The position numbers and the translations under genes were made by a program. A stretch of DNA of 64,000 nt from Canna indica (lineage: Eukaryota; Streptophyta; Magnoliopsida; Zingiberales; Cannaceae): positions 24,746,001 to 24,810,000 of the forward strand of contig CP136893.1 of the NCBI GenBank assembly GCA_034359265.1. The letters are read 5' to 3'. The stretch's first letter is position 1. The number at the start of each line of letters is the position of its first letter. Positions 46,074 through 58,898 of the stretch are shown piece after piece. The notes under the pieces were generated by a model. It was given only the letters and a program-made list of their open reading frames with translations. It searched no databases and was not told the origin of the DNA.

Positions 46074-49000
46074 TATCTTTATATAATAAAAGAAACTACG
46101 TCTGAAATAAATTATATAGTAATTTTTCACTCTTTTTTTTCTCTTTCTTGCTCATTTAATAATAAAAAAATATTTTATAAACATTTTTATAAAATTATTA
46201 AATATAAAATTATTAAATGTACATTTATGTAATGTTCATTGACATAAATTCTTTATGAAATTTTTTTATGAATGAATTTGCTTTAAAGAATTTTACAAAA
46301 AATATCCATGAAATAAGTAAAAAATAGCTTTAAAATGAGCGAGAAAAAATATTCCATTTTGCACAAAAGTGCGTAACACGTCACAAACTTTTTTAAAATT
46401 TTTTTTAAAAAAAATCCGAAAAAATATATGAATTGTATTTATTATAATAAAAATAGGTTTTAGAGGTATAAAAAATATGGTCTTAAAATGTCTGAAAATA
46501 ATATTTTTGAAAATTTCGGATCGTAAATTAAAATTCATTTTTAAAATTTTGATTTAATAAAATTATATTTTTAATTTAATAGGAAAAAGATAAATTTTTA
46601 TGTCATTTTAATATAAATTCATGTCTGTATAGAAATAAATGTGATTGAAGCATAAGAAATATGATTTTAATCAGCATGGTTGAAATTTAATTTGCATTTA
46701 CATATAGATATGAATATTGACTATATAGCTAGTTGACATTTTATTTTATCTTATCTTATCTTATATATTATATAAAACATATCTCATGTTGACACGTATC
46801 GCTTCCACGTGAAACTGTGTTCCATTCAAAACAATTTCCATATCTAATTTATCAATTAAATTAATTTCGAATATTATTAATATTGAAAATAATTACTTTC
46901 GAATTTTTTTAAATTAATATCATTATGTCTAATTTCTAAATTTCTAAATCCATTTAATTAACTATGATTACTTTCCAAATAAAGCCCATTTAAATTTCAA
47001 TTAATTACTCTTAATTTTCTAATTTTTGGCTCTATATTTAATTATGTATATCAAATTTTCTAATTTTTAACTCTAATCTTATCTTATCTTTATATAATAA
47101 AAGTAACTAAGTCTGGAAAAATAAGGTAGTAATTTCTCGCTTTTTTTTTCTTTCCCGCTTATTTAATAAAAAAAGAAGTTTTTATGAACATTTTTATAAA
47201 ATCATTAAATGGACATTTATGTAACGTTGATTCACAAAAATTCTTTATGAGATTTTTTTATGAATGAATTTGTTTTTAAAAAATTTATAAAAATATTCAT
47301 GAAAGAAGCAGGAAATATCTCTAAAATGAGCAAAAAAAAATATTTCATTTTGCACATAAGTACGTAACACGTCGCAAACTTTTTTGAAAAAAATATATTA
47401 AAAAATGAAAAAAAAATCTAAAAAAATATATGAATTGTATTTATTATAATAAAAATAGATATTAGATGTATAAAAAAATATGGCCTGAAAATATCGAAAA
47501 TATTATTTTTGAAAATTTTGGGTCGTAAATTAAAATCCCTTTTTAAAATTACGATTTAACAAAATTATATTTTTAATTTAATAGGAAAAAAAATAATTTT
47601 TTATGTCATTTTAATGTAAATTCATGTTCGTATAGAAATGAATGTGATTGGAGCATAAGGAATATGATTTTAATAAGCATGGTTGAAATTTAATTTACAT
47701 TTACATATAGATATAAATATAGACTATATAGTTGACATTTTATTAAAGGGAGAAATGTAACAAATGTCCTATAAGTTTTAAGTTTTTTAAACTTTAGTCC
47801 TATAAGTTTCATTTCGGTATTTTTAGCCCTATATGTTTGCTCCGTAACACATATTTGGTCCTATCTGTAATGGTCTGTTAACTCTGTTAATATGGACATA
47901 ACATTGTTTATTTTTCGTGGACGAAGAATTAACGGATCGTCACATATATTATATGACCAAATCTATGTTACAAAACAAATATATAAGACTAAAAATTTTG
48001 AAATAAAACTTATAAGATCAAATTTGTCAACGTGTATGAACGATATTATGTCCACGTGGACGTAGAATTAACGGATCATCACGGATATGACCAAAATTCA
48101 TGTTACGTAGCAAACGTATAGGACTTAAAATACCGAAATAAAACTTATAGGATTTAAGTCCAAAAAATTTAAAACTTATAGGACTTTCGTTGCACTTTTA
48201 TATAATTTCAAATTGACATATCAAATTAATTTATTTATTGAAATTTATTAACCAATATAGGTAGTTTTTTTAACAAAGATAGAAAGTCACAATAAATTAT
48301 CATCCTAGATCTCTAGGCTAATTATAATATGTTGTCACCAATTGTGCTACCCACAATTGGCACTAATATAGGTAGTTAATTATATCAAATTAATTTACCC
48401 AATTAAATTAATTATGCTTTTGCTAAAATTTACAAAAAAAACATTGTAAATAAATTTAAAATTTAAAATTTGTTTAGTTACTTACTTATTCAAATTTGTT
48501 TGCTAAAATTCAAATTATAATCAAATTAGATAAATTTAGTTAGTTACTTATTCAAATTTATAAGTTAACGTAGCATGTTCACGTGTAAAAAAATTGGCTC
48601 CAAAATTTTATTAAATTAGAATTTTGAAAATTTTGAATTCCATATTAAAAATAATTGTGAAATGTATTATAAAATCATTAAAAAAAATTTATTAAAAATA
48701 AAAGTTTCGATTAAATAATTAAAAATGATTTTGAGAACGTATCATAAAATCTTCAAAAAAATACTACAGAAAAATTTCAATTGGAAAAAAACCCAAAAAA
48801 TGATTTTTTGTAATTTTTTGAAAATTTTAGGATGCATTTTCAAAGTAGTTTTTAATTTTAAAAAAATGAAAGATTCATATTAAATAAAATTATATTTTTA
48901 CTTTAAAAAGAAAAAGAGGAATTTTATGTGAAAATAATTAATGAGAATAATATATAATTTATTTTTATTAAATATATTAATTTAAAATTATTAAATTATG

Positions 49001-50389
49001 CGTACTAATCAATTTAGAATGTAATTTGCTAAGAATATTTTTTAAAAAAAATCATTAAATGAACAAAAAAAACTACACAAATATATTCTAAACGGGCGAT
49101 ATCTCATTTTTTCGTTAAATAATTTTACAAAAATAGTTATAAAATAAGCGAAAAATAGCTCTAAAATAAGTGAGAAAAAATATTCTATTTTCCACAAAAG
49201 TATGTAGCGTATTACAGACTTTGTTTGAAAAAAATAAAAAATAGTAAAAATATTTCGAAATATTTGAAATATTTTTATTATAATAAATATCGATTTTAAG
49301 GGTTTCAAAATAAAATTGGTTTGAAAATCTCAAAAAATCCTAAAATATATTTTAGGATCTTCAAAATTCACAAAAAAAAAATTGAATTTTTTATGAATGA
49401 TATTTTTGAAAATTTTAGTATTTGTTTTTCAAAATTATTTTTAATTTAGGATTCAAAATTTAAAACCCTAATATTTTTAAGATTTTGAAGGTAATATTTT
49501 ATTTATATGGCAATGTTGTATATTAAATGTATAAATATCAATAACCAAGATATTTATAGGCAACTTGCTAATTTTATTATAAAGATAAATATCTAAATTT
49601 ATTTCTAAACATCAATAAGTAAGATTTTTCAATAATTTAATGGACATTTATGTAATGTTAATTCACAAAATTTTTAAATGGTTTTTTTATTAATGAATTC
49701 TTTTTGTGATTTTTTGAGATTTTAGGATACGTTTTCAATATCGTTTTTAATTTAGGATCTGATATTTTCAAAATTCTAATATTATCGAGATTTTCAGGTC
49801 AAAATTTTTTAACTTAGGATATGAAAATTTTAAAACTCTAATAAAAATTACAAAATCTATGGGTAAAAATGAATGCTATTTCTCGTTTATTTCATGGATA
49901 TTTTTACAAAATCATGTAACAAAAAATATTATATTCCGCACATTTAATGAAAAATGTGGTTTCCCACTCATTTAATGAATTTAAAAAAAGTTTTACTCTT
50001 GATAAATTAAGTTCGAATTTAATTACTACACATAATTTAATATGTTTAAATTATTCTTTTGATAAAATGAAATTATTATACTATTCTCATCAATTATGTT
50101 AACATAAAATTTCTCTTTTTCTATTAACATAAAAATACAATTTTATTACCCGAAATTTTAGAAATGGTTTTTAATTTACGATCCAAAATTTTCAAAAATA
50201 ATATTTCCAAAATTTCTGGGCCACATTTTTTTAGACCCCTAAAATCTATATTTATTATAATAAATATTTCTTAGAATTTTTTATTTTTCTTTATTTATTT
50301 TTTTGCAAAAGTCTGCAACGTGTTACACATCATAAAATCTCTAAAAAAATATAAAAAATACTTTTTGGACTTTTTATGAACAATTTTTT
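46074..50389. repeat. AT-rich block with several copies of one sequence
   Basis: The segment beginning TCTTTATATAATAAAAG occurs at about 46075 and again about 1015 bases later at about 47089, and the two align for some 670 bases (for example AAAATATTCCATTTTGCACA). Diverged copies of its middle recur at about 49030-49400 and 49640-49960, and an inverted piece at about 50090-50340. A TIR element interrupts copy 2. The TC start and the adjacent Helitron helicase remnant suggest Helitron-derived copies, but I could not find the 3' hairpin, so this is inference. Confidence 0.5.
47752..48206. mobile_element. Long-TIR element (Mutator-like MITE)
   Basis: Inverted arms start AGAAATGTAACAAATGTCC on the left and (reverse complement) AAAAGTGCAACGAAAGTCC on the right, continuing for about 200 bases with CCTATAAGTTTT and TTTCGGTATTTT in both. 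The right arm is partly duplicated in the centre (GTGGACGAAGAATTAACGG and GTGGACGTAGAATTAACGG). A target duplication was not resolved. Confidence 0.55.
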
Positions 50390-51960
50390 TGTGTGAAGAT
50401 TGGATCTAAGTGAAGATGAGTTGAAGAACTTTGCTCTTGCAGAATTTGAGAATATGTTAAGGAGTAACAACCGGAGTCTAGCTGATTTAATTATCTGAAA
50501 TGTCATTTCTAGATATTTCATTCCTTTCTCAATGCAGAAATAGACTTATTTAGGATGTGTTTAACTATGATAAATGATCATTAGCTGCAGAACATGCCCA
50601 ACTCCTTTCTATTCTCATAGTTGAGCAAAGAAATATATAGGATCATGCTTAGAATCGCTGAAAAACGTGGATGATTATTCTTTCTATATGGATTTAGTGG
50701 CACTGGAAAAACATTCATTTAGAGAACTTTTTCGGCAATTTTGATATCCAAATGTGAAATTATTTCAACAGTTGCTTTGAGTAGAATAGTGACTTTGCTC
50801 ATTTCAAGTGGGAGTACGATACATCCAAGATTTGCAAAATCCATAAACATTGACAAATACTCCACCTATTATATGAATCAAGATAGTCCATTGGCTGACT
50901 TGATAATAAAAGCGAAACATATTATATATGATGAAACTCCAATGATGAAGAAGCATTATTTTGAAGCTATTGATCAAATCTTGAGGGATATAATCAAGCT
51001 TTGAGCAACCTTTTGAAGAAAAATGAATATTTTTAGGGGGGTGATTTCAAAGAGATTCTGTCTGTTGTACCCAAAGGGCCAAGACAAAATATTGTGCATG
51101 CTACCATTAATTTATCTTATTTGTGAAGATACTATGTGAGATGCTAACATTAACAAGACATATATGAGGTTGCACTCAGGAAATTCACCGTATCAAGCAT
51201 TGGAAATGAGACACTTGGTGATACTAATAATGGGGATGTCAACATAAAGATTCTTGATGATTTGCTCATAGAAGAAATTGGTGATCCATTTGCTGTAATT
51301 GTGAATGTCATTTATCTATTATTTTTTAACAACATGGGTGATCTCAATTACTTACGGCACAAAGTTATGTTAGTACCTACCAATGGGATAGTTCAAAAGG
51401 TGAATAATTTTATGTTGTCTTTGGTTCCCGGTGAAATGAAGATTTATCTCAACTTTGACAAGCCCTGTTCATCGGATGGTGGATGTGATTCAATTAATGA
51501 CATTCATACGAATTGAAGCTCAAAGTCAGTGTTCCTGTCATGATGCTTTTGAGAAACATAGATCAATCTTCATGTCTATGCAATGAGACTCGATTTGAGA
51601 TAATTCGAATATGTCAACCTATGTTGAAAGAGAAAATAATATCAAGAACCAATATAGAGGATAAGATTTTTATTCCAAGATTGATATTGACGTCATCAGA
51701 TATAAAAGTTCCTTTTAAATTTAAACATAGACAATTTTCGATATATGTTTGTTTTGCCATGACCATAAATAAGAGTCAAGATCAAAACCTTAAACACGTT
51801 GGAGTATATCTAGAAACATGTGTCCTATCATGGTCAACTATATGTTGGTATTTCTAGAGTAATCAGCAGCCGTGGTTTGTAATTTTTTATACATGACAAC
51901 GATGATAATGAAAAAAATAGCACTAGAAATGTTGTTAAAAGAAAGTCTTTCATAATGTAT
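50390..51960 (+). pseudogene. Helitron Rep/helicase (Pif1-like helicase) remnant
   Basis: The plus strand carries, in order: SEDELKNFALAEFENMLRSN (about 50410); Walker A FLYGFSGTGKT (50680-50713); VALSRIVTLLISSGSTIHPRF (about 50760); the Walker B region IIYDETPMM (about 50925); LRHKVMLVPTNGIVQKVNNF and SLVPGEM (51350-51440); GVPVMLLRNID-like text (about 51530); and FAMTINKSQDQNLKHVGVYL (about 51757). This is the domain order of plant Helitron helicases (Pif1/RecD family), which act in rolling-circle transposition. Stops (for example after KTFI, about 50719) and several frameshifts disable it. The Rep nuclease part is not seen. Confidence 0.8.
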
Positions 51961-52784
51961 AATAAATAAGTTATTTTTATTTTTTTGAGAGGTTTGTTTA
52001 CAAGAAAGTCTTTCATAATGTATATTTTATCTTTAGTTATATTTTAATTTAGAATAAAATGTTAATTTCACTTTTGTAAATAATTTAATACCTAATATAT
52101 TGATATATAATTCAATATTATTATTACAAAAATTATTTAAAATATTTTTCTTTTATTTATTTTTAAAAGTTTAAGTTTTACATCCAAAATATATTTTCTA
52201 TAACTTATTACATTTTTAAATCTCTACATATACAATAAATGATAATATCTAATTTAATATTATTTTAATATATATAATTTGTATTAAAAAATAGATACAA
52301 TTATTTTTATTCTATAATTAAATTTATAAATATATAATTAATTAATTTATTCTTATTTAAATAATTTTTATAGCATAATTAAGTATTATTCACCAGCAGG
52401 GATGTCGTACTAGTGAATAGTAAAAAATAATCCAGTCTATTTATGTATATAGTACATGTACAAATATTATATTATATTTTGTAATTAATGATCTCATATG
52501 TAACCTATTGATTGATTTTTTTTTTTCTGATTCAACGAAAAATCGATTCCAATTAAGCATTTGGATTACAAATTTCAGGTTAGGGTTGAGTTAATGATAG
52601 TAATACGTGGAGAATAAATTAATCTACTTTTTGCTTCTTGTGGGAAGTAAAATTTCTCATATTTTGATTACTTTTTGTCAATTAAATAAGTAATGAAATT
52701 TTTACTCTGTAAAAAAAATTCTTCTTAAAAGGTTCTATTTTCTATCAACGAAAGGATCCTTAAAATTCAGCCATGTCATTATTG
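51961..52784. other. AT-rich spacer
   Basis: No gene or bounded repeat was seen. A Helitron 3' end could lie here; CTAGT occurs at about 52409-52413 but lacks the expected hairpin. Confidence 0.4.
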
Positions 52785-52929
52785 CCTTCAATGTTTATTT
52801 TTTTATTTTATTTTTTTTGAACCAACCAAATCATACTCAAGTAAAGTCACTCTCCACCCAATAGTGAGAAGAGAGAGCAGAGGACCCAAAAGTCGTGCAT
52901 CTCTCGCCAGCGTATTGAGCTGAAATATA

Positions 52930-55900
52930 TTCCTCTCAAGTATGAATCAATTCATTAAAATCATCAAACACCTTTACATTGTCTGAGTTACAATTATTAG
53001 GAAGACATGGGCTAACATTGCTCCGTTTACAATTAGCATTAATACTTGAAGTTGAACTATATACTCTATTTACAACATATAGTTCATCATTAACTCTTCC
53101 CGATTGATCAGCCTTTGCTAAGTTGTGGGCAATACTATTCAAATTCCTTCTTATGTACATCCAGTCATACCTAATTGCTTCACTTAACTTCTAGATGTCC
53201 CATGAGAGGCAATACAAAAACCAAGGAGGTTTAAGCTTCTTGTCAAGTATGTTTACTGCCTGCTGGCAGTCAGACAAAATTCTGATATCACACAGCTCCA
53301 GTTCTTTAGCCTTTTGCATTTCCATCCAAATTGCCCATATTTCGGCAGCTAGAGGAGAGTGAGAACTACTACTTCCATAACCCTCAAACAATTTTGTTCC
53401 ATCTAATTTCAAGATACTGAAGCCAAACCCAGCTTTGCTTGACTTATTTATCCATGAAGCATCACAAAAGATATGATTCTATTATTATTAGGAGATTCAT
53501 CATCCCCAATTTCCTCCTGCTTTCTCTTTTCATCAGCTTTGTTTTTAGAAGTCCAGAGGATATCAGCCATCACCCTACAGAACAAGGTGTTCAAGCCCAT
53601 TTTCTTACCATTAAAATAGCAAGAATTTCTATTCTTCCATAGCTGCCAAAGGGAGGCAGCTATCACTTCCTTTGACCAATTGTTGAACTTAACGTTGTTA
53701 GATACCTTCCCCTAGAGCCAACTCCCATTAAACCAGTCATCCTTGATATTCAGTTTGATGCTGAATTCTTTCTCTATTTTTTCCCAGTAGAGCTTGGCAT
53801 AAGCACAATCAAAGAATATATGATTAGCATTATCCTCATCTATTCCACAAACATGACAGCAAGTAGTGGCAATTTTGCTGATGTTTGAGAGATAGCTTGT
53901 TGTCGAAAGTCTACCCCATAGAAGCTTCCAAAGAAAATTTGTAACTCTGGGGAGAACTCTCAATGCCCACACACCATTCCAATTGCAGTTATGGCTTAGA
54001 GTTTCCTGCTTCTTTTCAGCAATAAAGTTATAAGCAGCCTTGCAGTTGAGATCATCATTTGCACACCAGATCCACTTGTCCTTAATCTTATCCTTAGGGA
54101 TATAGATTCGTACAATATTGTTATAGTGCAGCTCACCAAATAGCTCTAACACAATTTCATGATTCCAGTCTTTATTTTTTATCAAGTCTTTGACCCTGCT
54201 GAAATCTAGGAGGAGATCCATGTTAAAAAATGTAGGCCATTTATTTAGAGGGATGTCTGAAAACCATGGATCCTTATAGATGTCAATGCTTGCCCCATCA
54301 CCCACTCTTTTCCTCAGCTTTTCCTTTAACTCCTAAATTGCCCCATGAAGACACCTGAAAGACCAGGAGAAGTTTCTTCAATTACTGAAGAACCATGGAT
54401 GATAGTCATTGTATTTCTTGTTCAGAAGTTTAGCCCACAGAAATTTCCCTTTATTTAGGAAAGGGAGAATTTTCTTAGCATGAGAGGAAAATTTCATAAT
54501 CTCAAGTCCCTTATTCCTAAGCCTCCAATGCTTTTCCTAAGCATTATTTTATTCCATCCAATTAGATGGAAGCCTTTCTTTTTTGAGCATACTCCCCAAA
54601 AATATTTTCTTGCAAGCCCTTGGTAGCTCCTAATCACTTCCTTATCCACCCATGAAGATGAAATTGTGTGCATAGGAATTGCATTCATGACAGAGTTCAG
54701 TAGGGTCATTCTTCCTGCTTGGGAGATTGATTTCCCTGCCCAACCCTCAATTCTACTTGTTGCTTTATGCAGCATGATTTTCTGACTAGTATCAACCTTA
54801 CCCGGGCTGATTAGAGCTCCTAAATACTTCATAGGATACATACCTTCTTTGAAACCTAGAAGCTTACTGATCACTTCCTTCACTTTTGTATGACAGTGAA
54901 TTGGAAAGAAAATCTCAGATTTGGCAGTGTTTATTTTCTGATCAGTTAGACTACAGTAAAGAGATAGAGCTTCCATTACTCTTTTACGGTTCTGGACATT
55001 CCCTTTTATGGTAATCAAGATGTCATCAGCAATTGCCAAGTGGCTAAGCTCCAATTCCTTGTATTTGAACCCTTTAATAGTTCCATTCTATAGTTCCATT
55101 CTCAGTAAGGTTGTTCAGAATTCTTGACAGAAGATCTTGCATGATAATGAAAATGTATGGGGATAGTGGATCCACTTGTCTTACCCCTTTAGCACTAGAG
55201 AACCTTGCAGATTTTAGTCCATTGATATTACAAGTGAACCTAGCTGAACAAAGACATGCATGAAGCCAGATCCTTACTTTTCTTGGGAAGTTCATGAATT
55301 GCATGATTTTATCCATAGCCATCCAAGAAACCCTATCAAAAGCCTTTTCTAAATCTAGCTTCAATATTATGTATGGCCACTTCCTCTTGGACTTATTAAC
55401 AGTGTTAACGATCTCATTTGCAATAAGTATATTGTCTTGTATTCTTCTTCCTTCAATAAAGACACATTGCTCCTTGGAAATCAACTTCTTTATGCAGGTT
55501 TCAGCCTGTTTACTAGCACTTTAGAAATGATTTTATACAGGACATTGCAAAGTGCAATAGGCCTGTAGTCAGATATTCTTGCTGGACTACTATTTTTTGC
55601 CACAAAAACCAAAGAAGTATCACCCCAATAGTCAGGCAACCTGGATGAATTTTCGAACTCTTTAAAAGCAATCTCAATAAAGCTTTTAACAATATGCCAG
55701 TATTTGATGTAGAATTCTACATTAAATCCATCAGGCCCCGGACTTTTACCTCTTCCCAAACTATTCACTGCATTCCAAATTTCTTCTCCTGAGAATTCTT
55801 TGCTTAGGTTGGTTTTCTCATGTCTGTTAAGTCTCTTCCAATTCAAACTTTCAGCATAATCCCAGACATTACAAGCATTAGTACTGCCTTCCTTTTTCCA

Positions 55901-57096
55901 TAAATTTTTGTACCATTTTGCAAACTCCTTAACAATTAAAGAATGGTCACTGACTGGCTTATCATTTACTGATATCTGAGAAACATAGTTCCTGCTTTTC
56001 TTGTATTTAGCCCGATTGTGAAAGAACTTGGTGATTTTATCATTTTCTTCAAGCCATGTAGTTCTAGCTTTTGTCCACCATTTAATGTGGAGTTGTCTAT
56101 TTAAGGCCATTGCCTTATTGGATAGACTTTTCATTCTGATAATTTCAGCTTCAAAACATTATCCAAAACATCAAGTTCAGATTTTGTTGCTTTCAATTCT
56201 TTTTCCAAAGGACTAATATTTTCCCTAGCTCAATTGGTGATATCTCCAGCAATCTTAGATAGTCTGGGGCCATTGTTTCCAAGCAATTCTGGGAGGAGTT
56301 ATTCAGATTCCACTTCTCACTTATTAGAGTTTCAAGTTCATTGTAATCCATCCAATAATGCTCAAAGATAAAGTGTTTATCCTTACTCTTTTTATTAACT
56401 TTATTCTCAGCTGTGAAGAGGATAAGCTTGTGGTCTGAAGCTATTCTGCTGAGATGAACAACTGAATTGAAGCAAAACATACTTTGTCATCCCCAATTTA
56501 TTAGAACCTTATCTAATCTAGCAAGAATTCTTTTCTTTCCCATTCTGAAGTGAATCTACCACCTTGAAATCTTACTTCCATGAGTCCAGTAGATAAACAC
56601 ATTCCATTATAGTGTTTAATTGAGTCACTCCATTTAAATTGATTACCTCCCCTCTTGTCCAATTGATTATTGATGCAGTAAAAATCACCTGCAATGATCC
56701 ATGGCAGCCCATCAATATCCATATTGCCCAGGAATTCCCATAACAATTCTCTTTCCTTAGGACAAGTGCTTGTATAGACACCACTTAATAACCAAGGCCT
56801 TCCTCTATTAAGTGTAACCAGAACATTGATCACCTGGCTACAACTGAACAACATTTTAATGTCCATGTATCTACTCCTCCAGACCAGCACAATTCCACTG
56901 ACCTGCCATCCCCCACTACATGAATACCAGACCAGCTGCTGCCAAATTTTCTTATGCAGATTAGAGAATTATCCTCATTCAAGTGAGTCTCAACAAGCAA
57001 AACTATCTCAGATTTATGGTCCTTCAAAAGAACATTGAGATGGTCCCAGGCTGAATCCTTCAGACCACCTCTAATATTCCAAGACAAAAGCTTCAT
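52930..57096 (-). pseudogene. LINE 3 ORF2: endonuclease, reverse transcriptase, RNase H
   Basis: The ATG at 57096 opens an AP-endonuclease-like domain (MKLLSWNIRGG, VLLVETHL, then IIAGDFYCINNQLDKRGG near 56690). RT follows: SPGPDGFNVEFY (about 55735), DYRPIALCN (about 55580), LDLEKAFD (about 55350, catalytic Asp kept), GVRQVDPLSPY (Gly to Val, about 55180) and IADD where FADD is usual (about 55025). A zinc-binding module near 53840 (CCHVCGIDEDNANHIFFDC) and an RNase H domain (AAEIWAIW and LSDCQQAVNIL, 53412-53191) finish it. Stops and shifts occur at about 56500, 56150, 55487, 55060, 54310, 53670 and 53415. Confidence 0.85.
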
Positions 57097-58869
57097 TTAG
57101 AATGCAATATAGGTGTTTCAGCCTCCTCCCTTATTCCAGGGTCCCCATCTGAATTAATTACTTTGGAGTCATTTGAAAATCTGCTCTTCTTCTCTCTTGT
57201 ATTCCTGAGGTTGAAAGGAAAACTAGAGGAATGTATATGTTGGGAAGAGGACCTTCTTCTTCTTTGCCTAGGAGATTGCGAGCATACTATTGGGTCTTCA
57301 TTACCAGGAATAGAATCACTGCTAGAACCCTCACCTTTGCTTTTTATTTCTCTCACAGTTATTTCAAATACTTCTGTCATTTTCGTATGGAAATCCTCAA
57401 TACTTTTATCTGCCTTTACAGGAATCTTGATTAGATCACTTCTACTTGTAGAGAACTTATCATTTTTTAGAGTAGTTGGCTGGGCTTTAAGAGAAAGAGA
57501 ACCTGAAAAAGGGTTACCGTAATATGGTGCAGGAACAGGATTTTCCATATTCACATCAGTATAATTCCTATTAGGGTTCCCTGATGACACCACTGGATTA
57601 ATCTGAAATTTGTTTTGCACAGGGACTGATTCATCAATCTCTTTGTCAGTTTCCTGAGAGTCTCCCTTAACATCTTGGAGATTATTCATTTCAGATTTTT
57701 ATTTTTTGCCATGTTCCCTTTTTCTTCCTATTCACCATTTGCCAAGGCCCATACAAATCATTATTCTCCTGACCTTTACTATTAGTTACCTCAAGCATGG
57801 CTGAATCATTTTCCACTCTTGTCTTGGCCACATCCTGTGTTGTAGGCTCAGTAGATACAACATAGTTTTCCTTCTGGTGTCCCATCCTACCACAATTATA
57901 GCAAAATTTGGGGATATTTTCAAATGCTACAGCTTGCCAGAATCTGTAGCCCATACCATTCACCCAAATCCCACTCGGAACAGTATCACTCAACTTCCAG
58001 AGTACACATATCCTTACAAATTTTGCTCTCAATCCTTTTGTTGTAACTTCATCACACTTCACTAGATGTCCTATTTTAGCTGCCAACTTGAGCAAAATGT
58101 CTTTGTACAAGTATTCAATAGGCAATCCTGGGAACTGAATTCACACTGGGATGGTTTCAATCTTCTCTAAAAATGGCTGAAAGTTTGCTTTCCAAGGGGT
58201 AATTAGCAAAACTTGCCCATTGAGAAACTAGGGGCCATTAGACAATACAAGATTTAAGTCTTCATTCGAAGTGAACTTAAAGCAAAAATAGCCTGAAGCG
58301 AGATCAATTACATGCAGACTATGTTTGATTCTCCAAATTTTAGGCATAACATTCTGAATCAAGCTTAACGGAGGAGTTTTACCAAAGAACTTACCGTATA
58401 AGTAATTGATCCACTGTAAACGAGATACTTGCATCAGTTCCTCTTCAATTTGAACCTCATCCATTGAGTTCTCTTGTATAGCTTTTATTTTTGCTTCAGC
58501 CTCCCTACTGCAAAGGTCATCCGAGGATAGTCCAGCTTTCTTGAACAATGCAGCCCAGGATCCTGGCTTGTTAGGTTTCAAGATCTTTGGTTCTCTCTCA
58601 TCAGTGGCAATGTTGGATGATTTCCCTCGATCGCCCTCTTTTCCAGCCAAGGTCAGATCCCCGACAAGCTTAGCAGCATCACTTCCTCCGCCGCCAGGAG
58701 CCTGGATGACACTCTTCCCCTTTCCCTCTGATTGGCCATCTACGGAGTTTGGTAGGGCGCGAGGATCCAGAGGCTTCTTTGGCTTCGGGATCCAGATCTG
58801 GCCGGAGAGATTAGGATCTGATGCCTTCTTCCTGAGGTCGCCAGCGTCGTCGCCTTTCCCTCCACTCAT
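57093..58869 (-). pseudogene. LINE 3 ORF1 (nucleic-acid-binding protein)
   Basis: The true ATG is at 58869 (MSGGKGDDAGD); the codons upstream are in frame but without ATG. Residues up to 58228 include a Lys/Pro-rich N-terminus and the DUF4283-like region (ARISRLQWINYLYGKFF-type text). Then come two stops (TAG at about 58228, TGA replacing Trp near 58145), PIEYLYKDILLKLAAKIG and a CCHC knuckle CYNCGRMGHQKENY, whose last Cys is Tyr. A frame change at 57691 (TGAAATG) leads into a Ser-rich tail that ends at 57093, where its TGA overlaps the ORF2 ATG as ATGA. About 590 residues before decay. Confidence 0.75.
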
Positions 58870-58898
58870 TCTTTTCTTCCTATCCTTCAATGTTTATT

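Larger units (their letters stand above)
52800..58883 (-). mobile_element. LINE 3, near full-length, with 15-bp target duplication
   Basis: CCTTCAATGTTTATT occurs on both sides (52785-52799 and 58884-58898), fixing the ends. On the minus strand the element runs from 58883 through ORF1 (zinc knuckle) and ORF2 (endonuclease, RT, zinc-binding, RNase H) to a poly(A)-rich tail (complement of 52800-52821). The length is 6084 bp, close to a full plant L1-type LINE. The 5' leader is only about 14 bases before the ORF1 ATG, so it may be slightly truncated. Stops and frameshifts make it inactive. Confidence 0.9.

Noticed and set aside
52380..52430. Helitron 3' terminus at CTAGT (about 52409)
   Set aside because: No hairpin precedes it, and the flanks do not show the A/T insertion context clearly.
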